This document shows positions 15,840 to 31,001 of a stretch of DNA of 64,000 nucleotides, piece after piece. A program made the translations under genes and the position numbers. The stretch is taken from the NCBI GenBank assembly GCA_012295275.1, contig CM022667.1:15710805-15774804 (forward strand), read 5' to 3'. Under the pieces are notes generated by a model. That model ran no database searches, had not been told where the DNA came from, and saw only the letters and a program-made list of their open reading frames with translations. This DNA is from Chrysomallon squamiferum (Eukaryota; Mollusca; Gastropoda; Neomphalida; Peltospiridae). Position 1 is the first letter of the stretch, and the number at the start of each line of letters is the position of its first letter.

Positions 15840-16380
15840 AAGGAGGATAAGCACGATAGGGTAAAAGACAGAGAGACGGACAGACACGTGTTCCGACAAT
15901 CATAGATACATTTATTACTTTTGACAGAGAAGGTTTTCTTGGTGTACCATAAAGATAACTGGAACCGCCGTTAGTCATCAGATGAGTAACGTTGGTTTCC
16001 AGAAGAACTTCAGGTCATAATGATTTGATTTAGCCCTGTGTGTATACCTGAAATTAACTTTCATGTTTTGCAACCCCGCAAATTCTATTTTCCTCGTGGT
16101 AATTATGATGAATATTAGTTAACAGCATTAAATCATTTTATTTTTCAAGGATGATTTTTTTAAATAAAAATAAAAATGTTATCATCAAAGGCCATGTGGC
16201 AAGTAATACCTGAGAGCCTGACGGCAGGTAAATTACATTTCATCTGCAGTGTGTTTTGCTTTAAAAACAAATGCACATTTCTAAAATTATAAAGAATTAT
16301 TATTTATTTTAATACTGCTTTATCACCTTTTCTGTCAGGGTTTTTATTAATATCTTATTATCATCATCATAATTATCATT
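15840..16380. other. No gene seen
   Basis: Low-copy AT-rich sequence. Confidence 0.4.
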
Positions 16381-16388
16381 ACAATTAC

Positions 16389-16391
16389 TAG

Positions 16392-16424
<33 letters not shown>

Positions 16425-16558
16425 CATCACCATTATTAATACTACTGCTATCACTACTACCACAACTTTTACTGTTAACATCACCATGACTAATATTGCT
16501 ACCACAGTCACCACCACAGTCATCACTATCACCAACCAACACCTCTACTATTTCCACA

Positions 16559-16643
<85 letters not shown>
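16389..16643. repeat. (ACT)n triplet runs
   Basis: ACT at 16389-16424 and 16559-16643 with degenerate triplets between them. Confidence 0.9.
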
Positions 16644-16645
<2 letters not shown>

Positions 16646-16649
16646 TCTA

Positions 16650-17835
16650 CTTCTGTTGCTACTATAGAATGGTCTTCAAATTTCTTCTGTTAACTAAATT
16701 TGCTACCTCGATTTATTTCCATTGATTCTTATTATATTTGATATTTTTCACCTCTTTTATTAGATCTATAGCCATTAACTCTGGTATTGCCATTTTGACT
16801 AAAATAATGTTGTCACCTGTGATTAATCAATATCTTCTCACCTGTACATTATACAAAGTTTGCATACCTGACTTTTATGTCGGAACCGAAGCAGGTGATT
16901 CACTAATAATCAGTGAATTGCGTCCCAGACTGAGTTATGGGTGTTTAGCGACGACATCTCGACTACACGCAGTCCAGGAACGAATAAATAAACCAATATT
17001 TGTTTAACGCGTTTGCACAGCAACAAAACAAATTTAGCAATTAACGGTTGCTGGGTGTAAGTTATTTGGCTCTTGCCTAATGTTGGTTATGAAAGAGGAA
17101 ATTTGCTGATGCAACACACTGAAGTACTGACAAATCAACAGAAGAAAAAAAACTCGTCTACATGCATCTTCTCACATGCAGGAGAATGTATGGCATAGTC
17201 TTTGGTAAATAAGATAGGAGAAATTAGCTTAAGATTGAAATATCCAAAGGGGCACTTTGAAAGTTCTCGATACTGTTTTTTCTAATCATTTAGTTTATAC
17301 TCGCAATATCAGTGATTATTTTACAATGCGTTCTTTTGGGTTTCTATAGGATTAATATTTGGTCACTGTTGTATGTGAGAAATTTTAGATTTAGTTCAGT
17401 TTAGGAAATGGATACTAACTATTTATGTACACCGCCCCCCCAAAAAAAATTCAAGCGCATGAAATGTACAATGAATAAAATATCTAGGATGCAAAAACAT
17501 GTCCAGATCCCGCTTGTTATAGAAATTATTATAAAAATTATAGTTATTTGTTGGTCACACCCTGTTAACAGATCCTTAGCACACCTAATTATGTCTTTGT
17601 TTCTTCTTCTTCTTCTTACAAATCATAGTTAATGAGCAAGTATAACAAGAAAAGAGTAGACCATAACCACTATTGGTAAAGGATGACATGAGGGCATATA
17701 GAACGGACCAATATGCTATAAATTTAAGTTTGTTTCAGAAATGTCAGAAGAAAACTCAGCTGCAAGTCCATCATGTACGTGATGACGTCACGATTCCAGC
17801 TCTAATGGTATAATCTGGTAATGTATTAATATATA
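16650..17835. other. Low-copy sequence, no gene identified
   Basis: The open frame at 16738-17007 is not recognised and lacks family motifs. A CRE palindrome lies at 17783-17790. Confidence 0.35.
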
Positions 17836-17836
17836 T

Positions 17837-17944
17837 ATATGTATGTATGTATGTATCTATCTATGTATGTATGTATGTATGTATGTATGTATGTATGTAT
17901 GTATGTATGTATGTATGTATGTATGTATGTATGAATGTATGTAA
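17837..17944. repeat. (ATGT)n microsatellite
   Basis: Nearly perfect ATGT units. Confidence 0.95.
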
Positions 17945-18627
17945 TACTATGACTGTATCGCAATACTGAACTATAAGATATAACAGATCGTACAAAACAG
18001 TGAAAACTTAAATTCCAAGAATTTTATTAGCTCGTTTTACTCGTGTACCCTGTAACGAATCCTTCTTCTCTCTAAGCGAGCGCACCCTAATTATCTTTCT
18101 TGATTTCTTCTTCACTAGACGTCGCTCTAGTGAATCGCGCGGTATGACGGCGTCTTTAATTAAGCTGAAATTTAGAAGGGTTTGTTTGCTTATTATTAAT
18201 TCATGAAGTAACTTAACGATGTATTTTGACTTTCGAGTAATTGAATTCTGCAACTACTAGTTTCTTTGAGGTTAATTTATTTCTTTTCAACGATTTTAAA
18301 GAGTGGTATTGATTGTATTTAAGATTTGTAAATGAATTTGGATGCTGATGCACACAGACGATCATGCATATATATGAGTTCAGGTGGGTAGGTGCACGAG
18401 TACGTTTTATTGTGTGCACTACACACACACACATATATATATATAGTAGCATTTATCTCAATAATTCTATTACAATCATATCTTTCAATGCGAATTCAGT
18501 GTCAGATTTTCTTTCTTTTTTTCTTTTTTTTTTGTCTGTCTATCTGTCTGTCTTCTTCGATTCTTCTTTTTTTCTTTCCTCTCAGTTTTATTTCTTATTT
18601 ACTCTAAATTGTTTGTTTATTCAAGTA

Positions 18628-18687
<60 letters not shown>
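18628..18687. repeat. (AT)n(GT)n microsatellite
   Basis: AT then GT without interruption. Confidence 0.9.
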
Positions 18688-18689
<2 letters not shown>

Positions 18690-18793
18690 ACGAATGAAAC
18701 ACTGCGAGAGAGAAATGATAGACAATGAATAAAGGATAATGAGACTTAGAAGATGTAGAAGAAGAAGAATGGAAGAGTGAGACATACACAGGA

Positions 18794-19160
18794 AAATACA
18801 TACATACATACATACATACATACATACATACATACATACACATACATACAAACATACATACACACACATACATACATACACACACATACATACATACATA
18901 CATACATACATACACACACACATACATACATACACACACAAACATACATACATACAAACATACATACACACACACATACATACATACATACATACAAACA
19001 TACATACATACACACACATACATACATACATACATACATACATACACACACACATACATACATACACACACATACATAGATACAGACACACACACATACA
19101 TATGCAGACATACAAACACACATATAAGCAGACATACACACATACAGACATACATACATT
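18794..19160. repeat. Long (ACAT)n array with ACAC interruptions
   Basis: About 360 bp of ACAT units regularly interrupted by ACACAC or AAAC steps. It generates overlapping open frames in several frames of both strands, which are not genes. Confidence 0.95.
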
Positions 19161-19960
19161 ATTACAAATTACAACGATTTTCTTAATTCTTTGCTTACAT
19201 ACTGAAGATTTTTATACTTAAATCAAAACCACACATTATTTCCTTTAAAAATCACATATTTAATTTGAGTCATCCTTTATTTTCTTTCTTTTCCTCTCTT
19301 ATTCATATTTTCTTTTTACCAAGATTCTATATACATTAATATAAGAAAAATCTTTTTTTTCTCTTTTTAATAATCGAAGAAGTAAAAAGGTACGAACGCC
19401 AGCAAACAGAAAAAAAAGAAACAGATTAAAAGAAGTCTTGCTAATCCCTCACCGGCTACTGTTTGCAGTTCCATTATCTATAATCATCAGCTTTGATCGT
19501 GAAGATTTGTCAATCAGGAAATTAAAATCTTTAAATACACATCTCTCATGTTTTCAGACATGAAAAACCGCGTTTTATAATCAGTTTGCAAAGTGAAATT
19601 TACAAGTTCAAGCCGGTCCCGTTATTTTATGTTCATTTCTTTTTTTTTTTTTTTTTTTTTTTTTCTTTTTTTTTGTCTCTGACTGCACTTCGCTAATTTC
19701 TTTTGGTCAGTTTCATTTGAATGAATGACCGTTTTGTTTATCGATTTCGTAGAGGTAATTTCGGAGTTGTCGTTCTTGCCGTGAAATATTGCCCGTTGGC
19801 TTGTCTGGTCGCGTTTTCTTGCGGGCTGCTGTGTGCACTTTGCTGTTAGTTTGTTTTAAGACGTCTTTGATTCTGGTATAGCAGACAGGTTTAGTTTGTT
19901 TCAATGAATCACTGATAATGCATCAAAAAATACATTGGTTGCCAATACAAAACAAGATAA
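19161..19960. other. No gene seen
   Basis: AT-rich, with poly(T) at 19639-19674. Confidence 0.45.
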
Positions 19961-19978
19961 TAGTAATAATAATAATAA

Positions 19979-20009
<31 letters not shown>

Positions 20010-20165
20010 AAGAAGAAGAATAACAATACTACTACTAATAATGATGATCATGATGACGAAGATGATAATAATAATAATAATTATGATAATAATAGTAATG
20101 ATGATGATGATACTACTACTAATAGTAATAATTTCGATGATGATGATGATGATGACAACAACACC
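19960..20165. repeat. Mixed triplet run (AAT, AAG, ACT, ATG)
   Basis: AAG at 19980-20020, then AAT, GATG and ACT triplets. Confidence 0.9.
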
Positions 20166-20439
20166 AACAATAGCAATACAGTCATTTAGAAGAATGTAAA
20201 ATGCCTGGCATATTTTAAAAAGTCATAATATATTCTTAACAATGATGTTTTCAATATAAAACAAAGTATCTTTTATAAATATGTAAAATGTTTTCGCAAT
20301 ACCAGTAAGGGTGACTTTGCAGTGTTTTACTTAATATGAAAATATAACTTCTATTTATCGCTTAGTAAAGTAATCACTTGAAAGTGTTCACGCACACACG
20401 CACGCACTCACAAACACAGATATTTATGCTAAAGCATAC

Positions 20440-20830
20440 AAACTTTATTTGTTCGTCCAGTCATAAACACATTTTAACATCATACAAATAACACAGTATT
20501 TTGATCTATACATAACTCATTTATTCTCTTAACTTGTTATTCATATACAAAACTTACTTGATCGTTTAAATTGATATTGTTAGACAAAACTTACCTGTTA
20601 TGTTAAATTGTTTTACTTAGACAAAACGTACTGCTTCTAATAAACTGTTATTCGAATACAAAACGTATTTGTTAAGTTAATTTGTTTTAGTAAAATTCTT
20701 CTGTTAAATTGTTCTGTTAAATTATTATTAGTATAAAAAATGTACTTGTTCTGTTAAGTTAATTTTAGTATACAAAACTTACTTCTGTAAAATTGTTATT
20801 GGCATAACAAAACTTACTTGGCTGATTTCG
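20440..20830. repeat. Diverged minisatellite, period about 50-55 bp
   Basis: Units of ATACAAAACTTACTTGTT, then TTAAATTGTTATTAG, recur about seven times with point changes and indels. Confidence 0.65.
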
Positions 20831-20879
20831 AGAAAAGCAAAATATATTCAGACGTTTGGATCGTAACAATGGCAAAAAC

Positions 20880-21060
20880 ATAAATTCTATTTAGGCTGTT
20901 ATTATTAGTAGCAATAGCAATAGTAGTATAGTGGGAGTAGTACAGTAATAGTCATACTGGTAGTAGGTAGTAATAGTAATAGTAGTAATAATAGTAGTAG
21001 CAGTGGCAGTAGCAGTAACAACGGTAGCAGTAGTAACAGTATTGCTTATTTATTTATATT
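20880..21060. repeat. Degenerate AGT/AAT/AGC triplets
   Basis: Imperfect AGTAGT and AATAGT runs. Confidence 0.8.
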
Positions 21061-21420
21061 CAAAAATTTTATTTTTAATTTTTGTTCTTTTGTCTTTCTT
21101 TTTTTCCCCACTCCACATACGATACACTTTTAGAGTGACACGCTTTTAGAAGGAGAGGTGGAATGGCATTTCGTCGATACTTACTGCAAGCAGTGAACTA
21201 AAAACACAAGTACCTGTCAATTATTCTGAGTTCTATTGGACAGAGAGAGTATTTGTTACAATGAAATGTGATTGGAAATATCATATCTGGTCTGAAGATG
21301 ATGCGGCTTGCTCTGGAATCGATGCAGCTAATCGGATTTCACGGCTGCTGTCTTGAGACAACCGCGCGACTGAAGGAGAAAATAAAATACACCTGTTCCT
21401 GGTCCGCGGTTCACAAACCT

Positions 21421-21665
21421 GTCTCCGGCCCGTAAGCGGATAGCGTTTCGGTTTCAGGTGATATTGGGGAGGTTTAACTTCTTTTGTGTTTTACGTCCGT
21501 ATTTCTAAAATAGACACCTGCCCGTAAGAAGATAGTGTTTGGGGTTTTAAGATATTTGGGGTTTTAACTGCTTTCTTTCTTCTTCTTGTTTTTTATTTTT
21601 TTAGCTCCGTGTTTCTGAAATAGACACCTGTCCACATGACGATAGTATTTCGGATTTAGGAAAAA
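21421..21665. repeat. Three-unit tandem repeat, period about 100-108 bp
   Basis: Units starting near 21421, 21518 and 21626 share ACACCTGCCCGTAAGAAGAT and AGTGTTTCGG-like sequence, followed by a T-rich spacer. Confidence 0.7.
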
Positions 21666-21715
21666 TCTCATTATTTATTTTCTTCTTATAAAAGAAATAG
21701 GTTAAGTTATGATTA

Positions 21716-21767
<52 letters not shown>

Positions 21768-21962
21768 GTTTATTTGCAAGTGAAATCCTGTGTCCATTGA
21801 CGACTTAACTATTTATTTTTTTATTTATATTTTTATTTATTATTTTGCATGTTTGTTTGATTATTTTGTTTGTTTGTTTGTTTGTTTGCATGTTTGCATA
21901 ATTGTTATTTATTTATTTGTTTATTTATTACTTTTAAAGTGACAGAAAATATCTCTCTGTGT

Positions 21963-22008
<46 letters not shown>

Positions 22009-22022
22009 ACACACACACACAC
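21716..22022. repeat. (ATT)n, TTTG/TTTA units and (AC)n
   Basis: ATT at 21716-21765, TTTG/TTTA units at 21820-21930, AC at 21965-22022. Confidence 0.85.
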
Positions 22023-22256
22023 ATTTTCATTTTGCATCAGCTTTAATTAACAGTTTCTTGTTTTCGTGCTCTTGAGATTATTAATTAATTAGATGAAAAC
22101 AATTTAACTAAAGACCACGTTACCATCCCACTTATAGGCTCTGTTTTTTAAACAACTTTTAGTAATGATTTCCGAACGGATAGGAAAAGAATATAAATTT
22201 GTATCATACTGTAAATCAGTCTTTTAAAATGTATCTAAGTATCAAAATTAAATAAC

Positions 22257-22560
22257 GAGGTAGATAGACAGAATGACAGATTTACAGACACCGAGACAAG
22301 TAGACAGGTAGACATACATACAGACAGACAGACAGAAGGAAAGATAGATAGATGGATAGATAGATAAATAGATAGACAGATAGACAGATGGGCGGACATA
22401 TAGACAGACAGACAGACAGATAGACAGATGGACAGACGGATAGAGAGATAGACATATAGAAGACAGACAGATTCACAGATAGATAGAGAGAAACTTAGAT
22501 GGGGAAACAGACAGACAGGCAGAGAGAGAGAGACAGAGACAGAGAGAAAGATAACCAGAG
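22257..22560. repeat. (GATA)n/(GACA)n microsatellite
   Basis: Mixed GATA and GACA tetranucleotides over about 300 bp. Confidence 0.9.
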
Positions 22561-23169
22561 GATATAAAAGTATAAAGAGTGACAGAAAGACGTGACAAAC
22601 AGAACGATAAGGGAAGAAACAAAGACATAAATTCAGATCTACAAACAGAAACAGAGGATGAGAGAAACATAAAAACTTCAAAATGAAAGAGTAACTGAAT
22701 ATGAAACTTTAAAAAGAGGACGTAGGTAAATTCAGTAATAGACTAAAAAAAGGAAAAGAATGTTTACAAAAATCAGTTAATATTTGCACACCTTTAGTAG
22801 GCTGGTTTGAAAAAAAAACCACCTGTTTTTGTTCACTGCACGAACAAATTTATCCAAAAAGGAAATTAACCGATGTAGTTTAGAATTTAAAAAAAATTTC
22901 TTTGGGACCGAAAGGAAGTAATTTCATTAATATAAATGTAAAATCCGCCATCCATAGTGAAATATTTATAGCAATAAGTAAGAGAATAGAAACACCGCCG
23001 GCGATATTTCGTGGGGAACATTCGTAATTTTCTTTTTAATGTGATTGTCCAGACGGACAAAACAGTTAGGTAATTATCTTTTATGTTCATCGAATATTCA
23101 TAACTGATTCCCTTGTAATTTGTTTATTTCATGTATCATTTTAGAATTTTTTTTTTTTTTTTTTTAAAA

Positions 23170-23232
<63 letters not shown>

Positions 23233-24256
23233 ATTATTTTAAATTGGGGTAAATGGCATTTTCGGTAAATCGCTGAAGGTTTGTTGTAATGTTACTGCAT
23301 ATTTTGTTATTAGCAAAGATGAGCATTTCTGTGAAAAAAGAAAGTATTCATCTTGAAATATACAAAATACGTTAATGTTACTACTGTCTGTACACTTTGA
23401 CTATAACATCAAAGGAAATGATACTGACTTTTTCAGAAATCGTAGTTTGTTATTTCCTTCAAAAATAATTAAAATGAAAAAATATTTCATTTTACCATTT
23501 GAAAATCAGAATTCTGGTATTTATTATAGCAGTCTGTTTATTTATTTATTTATTTATTTATTTATTCATTCATTCATTCATTCATTCGTTCGTTCGTTCT
23601 TTTATTTATTCATTTAAAAATTAATTTTATTATTATTATCATTAACCTTTTTCTTCCTCCAATAAACATGTTATTATTGATTGCCTTCGTATTTTATTTT
23701 TATTTTATTTATATTTTTATTTTAGTTTCATTGTTGTCTTTCACAATAGTCGTAATTCCATAGATTTCATCCTAAATCCTGATTAACTTTCCTAGAAAAA
23801 TCTATGATTTAATTTCTTATTTACTTATAACGTACGAAAGAATACAGGTAATTCTTTGTTTGAGGTTGGATATATTTTGCCTAAACAAAAAAAAATATGA
23901 CGAAGCGACCTGATAGTAAATTAATGAATTCCGACATTCTGGCTCTTTTCTTATTTGCTTACTTACTTACTAGTTGGTTTTCTTTTTCGTATTTTTAAAA
24001 AAAATTTTTTATTTATTTATTTACTTATTAACTCATATTTTTTCTGTAAATTATTTATTTATTTATGGGAGTGTATATTTATTTGTTGATTTATTCGTTA
24101 ATGTATGTGTGTGTGTGTGTGTGTGTGTATTTTGCTTTTGATGTTCAAAATATCTAGACTTAAAAAAACACACACTATAAAAATAATAAACTTTGAAAAT
24201 CATTGGCTTGTTCTCTTTACCTTTTAAAACTTTTTCACTATTTTGTTCACCTCTGA

Positions 24257-24288
<32 letters not shown>

Positions 24289-24480
24289 ATCCTTCCTGTA
24301 ATATTTTTTCTTAAAATTATTTATACAAGCTCTTTTATGGTTTCAGTCAACATGTTTTCCTCAAGATCAAAAGAAAATTTACTGTCATTAAACCGGATTT
24401 GAACTCATTACGATCCGCTCGCAGCTGCTGTCATGTATCAGCCTTTCTTAATTTCCTGGTGTATTTTATCGAGGAGCATG
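22561..24480. other. No gene seen; microsatellites
   Basis: (AT)n(GT)n at 23169-23229, (TTTA/ATTC)n at 23536-23615, GT at 24103-24129, poly(A) at 24258-24273. Confidence 0.5.
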
Positions 24481-24499
24481 TCAGTTAACGAAAATTACT

Positions 24500-24800
24500 T
24501 AACTGTTTACATTCATTCGCAGCAGGTGCAAAAACTCTTATCAGCTTAATTAAAGCTAAAGTATCTTATGATCCCGTTATTCGATATTTCGTCTGTTTAT
24601 TTGGAGGAATTTGGCCAAGAAGAATAAAAGGTTATTATTATCACTTTCATATGTGATGGTTATTTATAATTAATGATATTCGTAAAGGAGACAAACTGGT
24701 TTCCTCCCAGCATGAATGAGAATTATTCGCTCATAATTACATGATATTAATTTCTAATGAAGTAATTTGCTATCCAGATACACACCAGCGATAGTTTTAG
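24500..24800. promoter_or_regulatory. Possible conserved non-coding element rich in TAAT cores
   Basis: Non-repetitive and dense in ATTA/TAAT words (for example CATAATTACATGATATTAAT near 24733-24752). It contains no open frame and stands out from the repeat-rich surroundings. Enhancer function is a guess. Confidence 0.25.
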
Positions 24801-24859
24801 GATCAGTTCTAGTCAGTGTATTCACTAGATTTCTTCTCTTTCCATCATGCCACACTAAA

Positions 24860-26480
24860 TGGTTGCCAAAGATCAAGATTGGTGCTTTCCTATTTGTGAA
24901 AAACAAAATTTCATTAAGGTCTGTTTGAATTTCACCACCATTTTCATCCGTTCTCTACAGTTACTTCCCAATACCTCTGTTTTTTCTATCCATCACCAGC
25001 ACTTTCTACCTTCACAACCCATCACCCCATCGTTATGTTTGTTCCTGATTGTTAAATGCTTCTACCTCAACAACCACCTCCCTACATCCACTTTACCTTT
25101 TAAGACATCATTGTCCTCTTAGTTATCTACCTAATTATCATTTTACCTATCCCCATTGCTCCAGCCTAATCATAAATCTTACAGATAATTTTTACTTCCC
25201 CAAAGCACCTCCCTACTTTCCTTGTTCATCCGTTAACTCGCCCCATCCCAGCTTTCCATCCCTTTCTAAAGCTATTTCAACGATTTCTCCAGAAAGGAGA
25301 GTGTTTTCATTAAAAGAATCGGCCGTTAAAGAGAAACGCAAACTCGACACAAACCACTTGAAACCAATACCAGTGTTTTCCCTTCGCTCGCTTGCAAAGC
25401 CGATATAAGCAAACACGGCGCGAAACTAGCTTTTTCAGACAAGGCCATTCTTTGATAGAAACCGCGACTCCCAGATCCGCACTGCACATACAGACAAGTG
25501 AGGATCTGATGACGATGAAAATCAACAAACTTGACACGTACAGCGCATCACAAGAAGAGTAATTTCACTAAAAACACCAGTCAATTCTTTCAAATGAAAT
25601 TCGTCACCCATGCCACGGATACGGGGGTCAGCACAAACGCTTTAAAACCGTCTTAACTGAATCAGTGACAAGATCGTAAACTCTGTCAGTTTCCAATACA
25701 GACAAGTGTGTTTGATCAGCAATTTCCTAACGATTGGCCTCTCTTGAACCTGAAACCTGAACCATCCGTAGTCGAACATTCATCAACGGCAGTGAGAGAG
25801 AGAGAGAGATGTTAAAAGCTTTAAATTTGTCTTCTTGTTTTCGTTTCGGTTTTAATTTCCTGTTTTCTTCATAGTTTTTTTTTTTTTATTGAAAAAAGTG
25901 AAAGAAGTAAATGAAGGTGTGTATGTGTGTTCATTAGGAACAGAGCGAAGATACACACAGATTTAAACAGATACAAACACAAATATACACACACAGAAGA
26001 GGAAAGAGATTGATACAGTCAGATAGATTAGAAAAACAGACAGAGCTAGATAGATAGATAGACAAACAGAAAGGTATGGGTAGAAAGAGAGAGGACGAGA
26101 CTGAGAAATATTTAAAGCAAGAAGAAATATTTAAAGCAAGAGAAACTGTAAGAAGAAGAAATCTTCGATATAGACAGACATTCTAGGACAAAAAAGACAG
26201 GTAGAAATCTCTACGTAAGAACAGTTTATTTATATATCAAGCAAGTTTATATATCTTCTTTAAAAGCCGTTTCGATTTATTTATTTATTTATTTATTTAT
26301 TATTCATTTATTGATCAATCAATCGATTCATCGATTAATTTATTCAATCCTTCAAGCTCTCATATTATATAAAATCAATTTTTCATGGATAAATAATTTA
26401 TTGTTAAAGAACTGGAAATAAAACAGCGAAAATATAAAACAGAAAAAGAAAAAAAACTTTCTACAAAAACAGATCCTTCA
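24860..26480. other. Low-copy sequence, no gene identified
   Basis: CpG-containing and non-repetitive around 25300-25760, with open frames on both strands and no family motif. ATTT units at 26276-26305. Confidence 0.35.
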
Positions 26481-26489
26481 ACTACTTAC

Positions 26490-27000
26490 CAAGGGCCGTA
26501 ACTAAGCCGGCGAAGCTGTTCCCTTAACTTCGTTTCATTCCGTACCAAACCGGCACCTCTTTTGTCAGTTATAATTCCGGCCGAAAGATCGCGAGGGTCC
26601 AACTTTTTAAAGTGATTCCATCAAGTTGAGAGGACCTCTTCCCAATAAAATGTCAGACAGATTAATTGAGTTTTTCTTCGTGTTTAAAGTTTATCCTGCT
26701 TGATTGATTGGAGTCAGAACGAGCTGATCTTAAACTCCTAACGCACAGCGAACATTGATGAACCAAGTTAATTATCTTGAACTTCAATAGCGACGTTATC
26801 TGTCAAACAGAGAGGTTTTCAAAACCTGTACCAGGCTTTTATTGGGCAAATTTATCACAGGCAATGTAGAAATGGTAAGAAACAATCTGATAAGGGATGG
26901 TAAATTTCGTGGTATATGTTCACTGTATGAATTTATCATTTTTTGATATACGATAGTAAATGTTACGGCATTAGTCAAAGAAAAGATTCAAAATCATCAA
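26490..27000. other. Low-copy GC-richer patch
   Basis: GCCGGCGAAG, CCGGCC and CGCGAGGG words around 26490-26610 are unusual here. No exon recognised. Confidence 0.25.
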
Positions 27001-27111
27001 TCTTTTATTGTTCTAGTTAATCAATAATAGTGTTGAATAGAACAGCATTAATAAAACATAATCGAGCATTTCGCACAAACAAACACGTACACACATACAC
27101 AAACACATTCG

Positions 27112-28624
<1,513 letters not shown>

Positions 28625-28685
<61 letters not shown>
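28625..28685. repeat. (GA)n microsatellite
   Basis: Perfect GA run of about 60 bp. Confidence 0.95.
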
Positions 28686-28687
<2 letters not shown>

Positions 28688-29149
28688 AACATTCAGTTTT
28701 AAACGCTCACTGAATTTGATTAGAATTGACCTTAGTCTGTCACAGCATCGTTCTCCTTCAATCCAAACTTACCTCATGACGTAACAATGGATTTATTAGC
28801 GTTACTACACGATTTCATATTATGACGTCATGACAATGAAAGGAAAGGTTTGGTATAGTCCTTGGACGTCTCGATAAAAGTACTTTTGCTCTAAATGCTG
28901 GTCGGGATATATTTATTTTATTGATGTTAATGCAAGAAAATACTCGTAGATGCTATTAAATGGCCAAATGAGCTTAGTTTTCTTTTTCCAGTGCAAGATT
29001 TTGTGTTCGTCTTACATTTCATTTTACACATGGGAGGTATGTAATAAACATTGTATTATTTAATACTGCAACAGATATTCCAGCAGCTCTATTGATAAGG
29101 AGGACAATTTATATATAACATAAAAGGTAGATTTAAACTTATATATACA

Positions 29150-29154
<5 letters not shown>

Positions 29155-29180
<26 letters not shown>
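29155..29180. repeat. (AT)n microsatellite
   Basis: Perfect AT run. Confidence 0.9.
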
Positions 29181-29183
<3 letters not shown>

Positions 29184-29418
29184 TTTCAAACTGACTTCTT
29201 ACATTTTGTATGTTCTCTTTTTGTTTATGTTAATAACAGGAAAACAAACGACAGCGTTTCATAACACACTGATCTCAATGAGAGTTTATCAGCAAAAGAT
29301 TTATAATTTCAGTTCTTCGTGAATAAATCCTATAGCTAAAAAATACTTTCTATTATGTCAAACAGTTGTCTGTTGTTGTCTCCTAATAAGATTTCTGTTT
29401 TCTCTTTTTTCTTTATGA

Positions 29419-29471
29419 TAATGATAATGATGATGATGATGATGATGATAATAATAATAATAATAATAATA

Positions 29472-29545
<74 letters not shown>

Positions 29546-29551
29546 TTATTA
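29419..29551. repeat. (ATG)n, (AAT)n, (ATT)n, (ATTT)n compound run
   Basis: Four triplet or tetranucleotide motifs in succession. Confidence 0.9.
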
Positions 29552-29554
29552 ATT

Positions 29555-29935
29555 GGTTAGTAGATTCCCACCACCCCCCGGACATCACAGGACATTCAGT
29601 CACCGGTATGGCAGGTGTGTTTATCACGAAGTACCGCAAAAGACGAACATCTACCGCAGCTGGCGCATGAAAAAGGTAAAAAAACCACAAAGGGTCATAA
29701 AAATTACTTTATTTCGTCGGGATTTTCCATTAACTTACGAATGATTAATTTGCCTAATGCATTTCACCTGACTCCATCCATTAATATCCAATATCTAGTC
29801 GGTAGATATGTAGATAACAACACGGAATTCGATACAATGGGATTAATTTGTTTAATGTGTGACAGCATTAATGCGCTTTTCGCTGATTAATTTCATCTCA
29901 TCTGTTTCAGATTTTAATATTCTTCGTCTCGGTTT
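29555..29935. promoter_or_regulatory. Low-copy patch with TAAT-rich 3' half
   Basis: The first 150 bp are GC-richer (CACCGGTATGGCAGGTG and CTACCGCAGCTGGCG), the rest dense in ATTAAT words. The open frames at 29553-29744 and 29615-29890 are not recognised. A regulatory element or untranslated exon is possible. Confidence 0.25.
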
Positions 29936-30388
29936 TGCAAAAGAAAAATTAGATAAACGCATCTAATATCGCGAGCAGGCATTTTGCTTAGAGAAGGCTA
30001 TATATATATATATATATAGAAGCTTGCGTTCAGCAGATTTAAATCAGTTTAATACCGAAGTGAATTATGGGATACGAATGTTCATTGGAGGAATTTTTTT
30101 TTTTTTTTTTTTTTTCTGACGTAAGCATTATCCGTATTTGTTACAGAGTTTGAACTTCGTAAACATTGAAGTAAATTACTGATTAACGAAATCACTGGTT
30201 TTATTCACGTGGAAAATAAGATTTTAAAATTATTTCGTCTTTCTGTCTTTAATTCTTTCATTCGTTTCTTTGCTGACGAAATTTTACTAAATCTTTAATT
30301 TAGTCGTGTTTCTAGCTCATTAGACTAATTCAGAGATATGTAACTTTCTAACCTTAAAACAACTTTAATTAAAATTTGAAATCAAAAC

Positions 30389-30422
30389 GAAGAAGAAGAA
30401 GAAGAAGAAAAAGAAGAAGAAA

Positions 30423-30453
<31 letters not shown>

Positions 30454-30480
30454 AGATAATGATGATGATAAGGAGGAGGT
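30389..30480. repeat. (AAG)n run
   Basis: AAG/AAA triplets then GATGAT and GGA units. Confidence 0.9.
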
Positions 30481-30873
30481 GGAGGAAAACATTTTCAAGA
30501 TTAAATTTTTAGTCCTTAATATTTCCATAATTTGTGACCTGCTCTGTCTTTTTATTTATCCGTTTCATTAAACATTATTCCACGTGCAGTTTTGGACGTC
30601 CATTAGCTAATATGAGTAAGTCATAAAAATCCAGTGTAAAAAAATCAACAAAAAAAAATCATTGACTCAGGTCGTGAAATAATACTGAGGCGACAGAGAG
30701 CTCAGTCTTTCGTGCATTTTCTACCCAGTCAGTTACCGCATGCATGGCAAAACTCAAAGTATTCTAATTCCAAGACTTTATACGTCAGATATACTGTTTA
30801 TATAATAATGAGAATGACAATGAATGGTAGCTATAGAAACCGGCTACTCTAACGATTAAGATATTATTATCAT

Positions 30874-30889
30874 TGTTATTATGATTATG

Positions 30890-30920
<31 letters not shown>

Positions 30921-30924
30921 GTAT

Positions 30925-31001
<77 letters not shown>

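Noticed and set aside
16738-17007. 89-residue plus-strand frame
   Set aside because: No family motif, no splice context, average AT-rich composition.
18604-19159. Open frames up to 183 residues on the minus strand and a 100-residue frame on the plus strand
   Set aside because: They are translations of the (ACAT)n array in several frames (YVCM and THIH patterns), with no codon or motif evidence of a gene.
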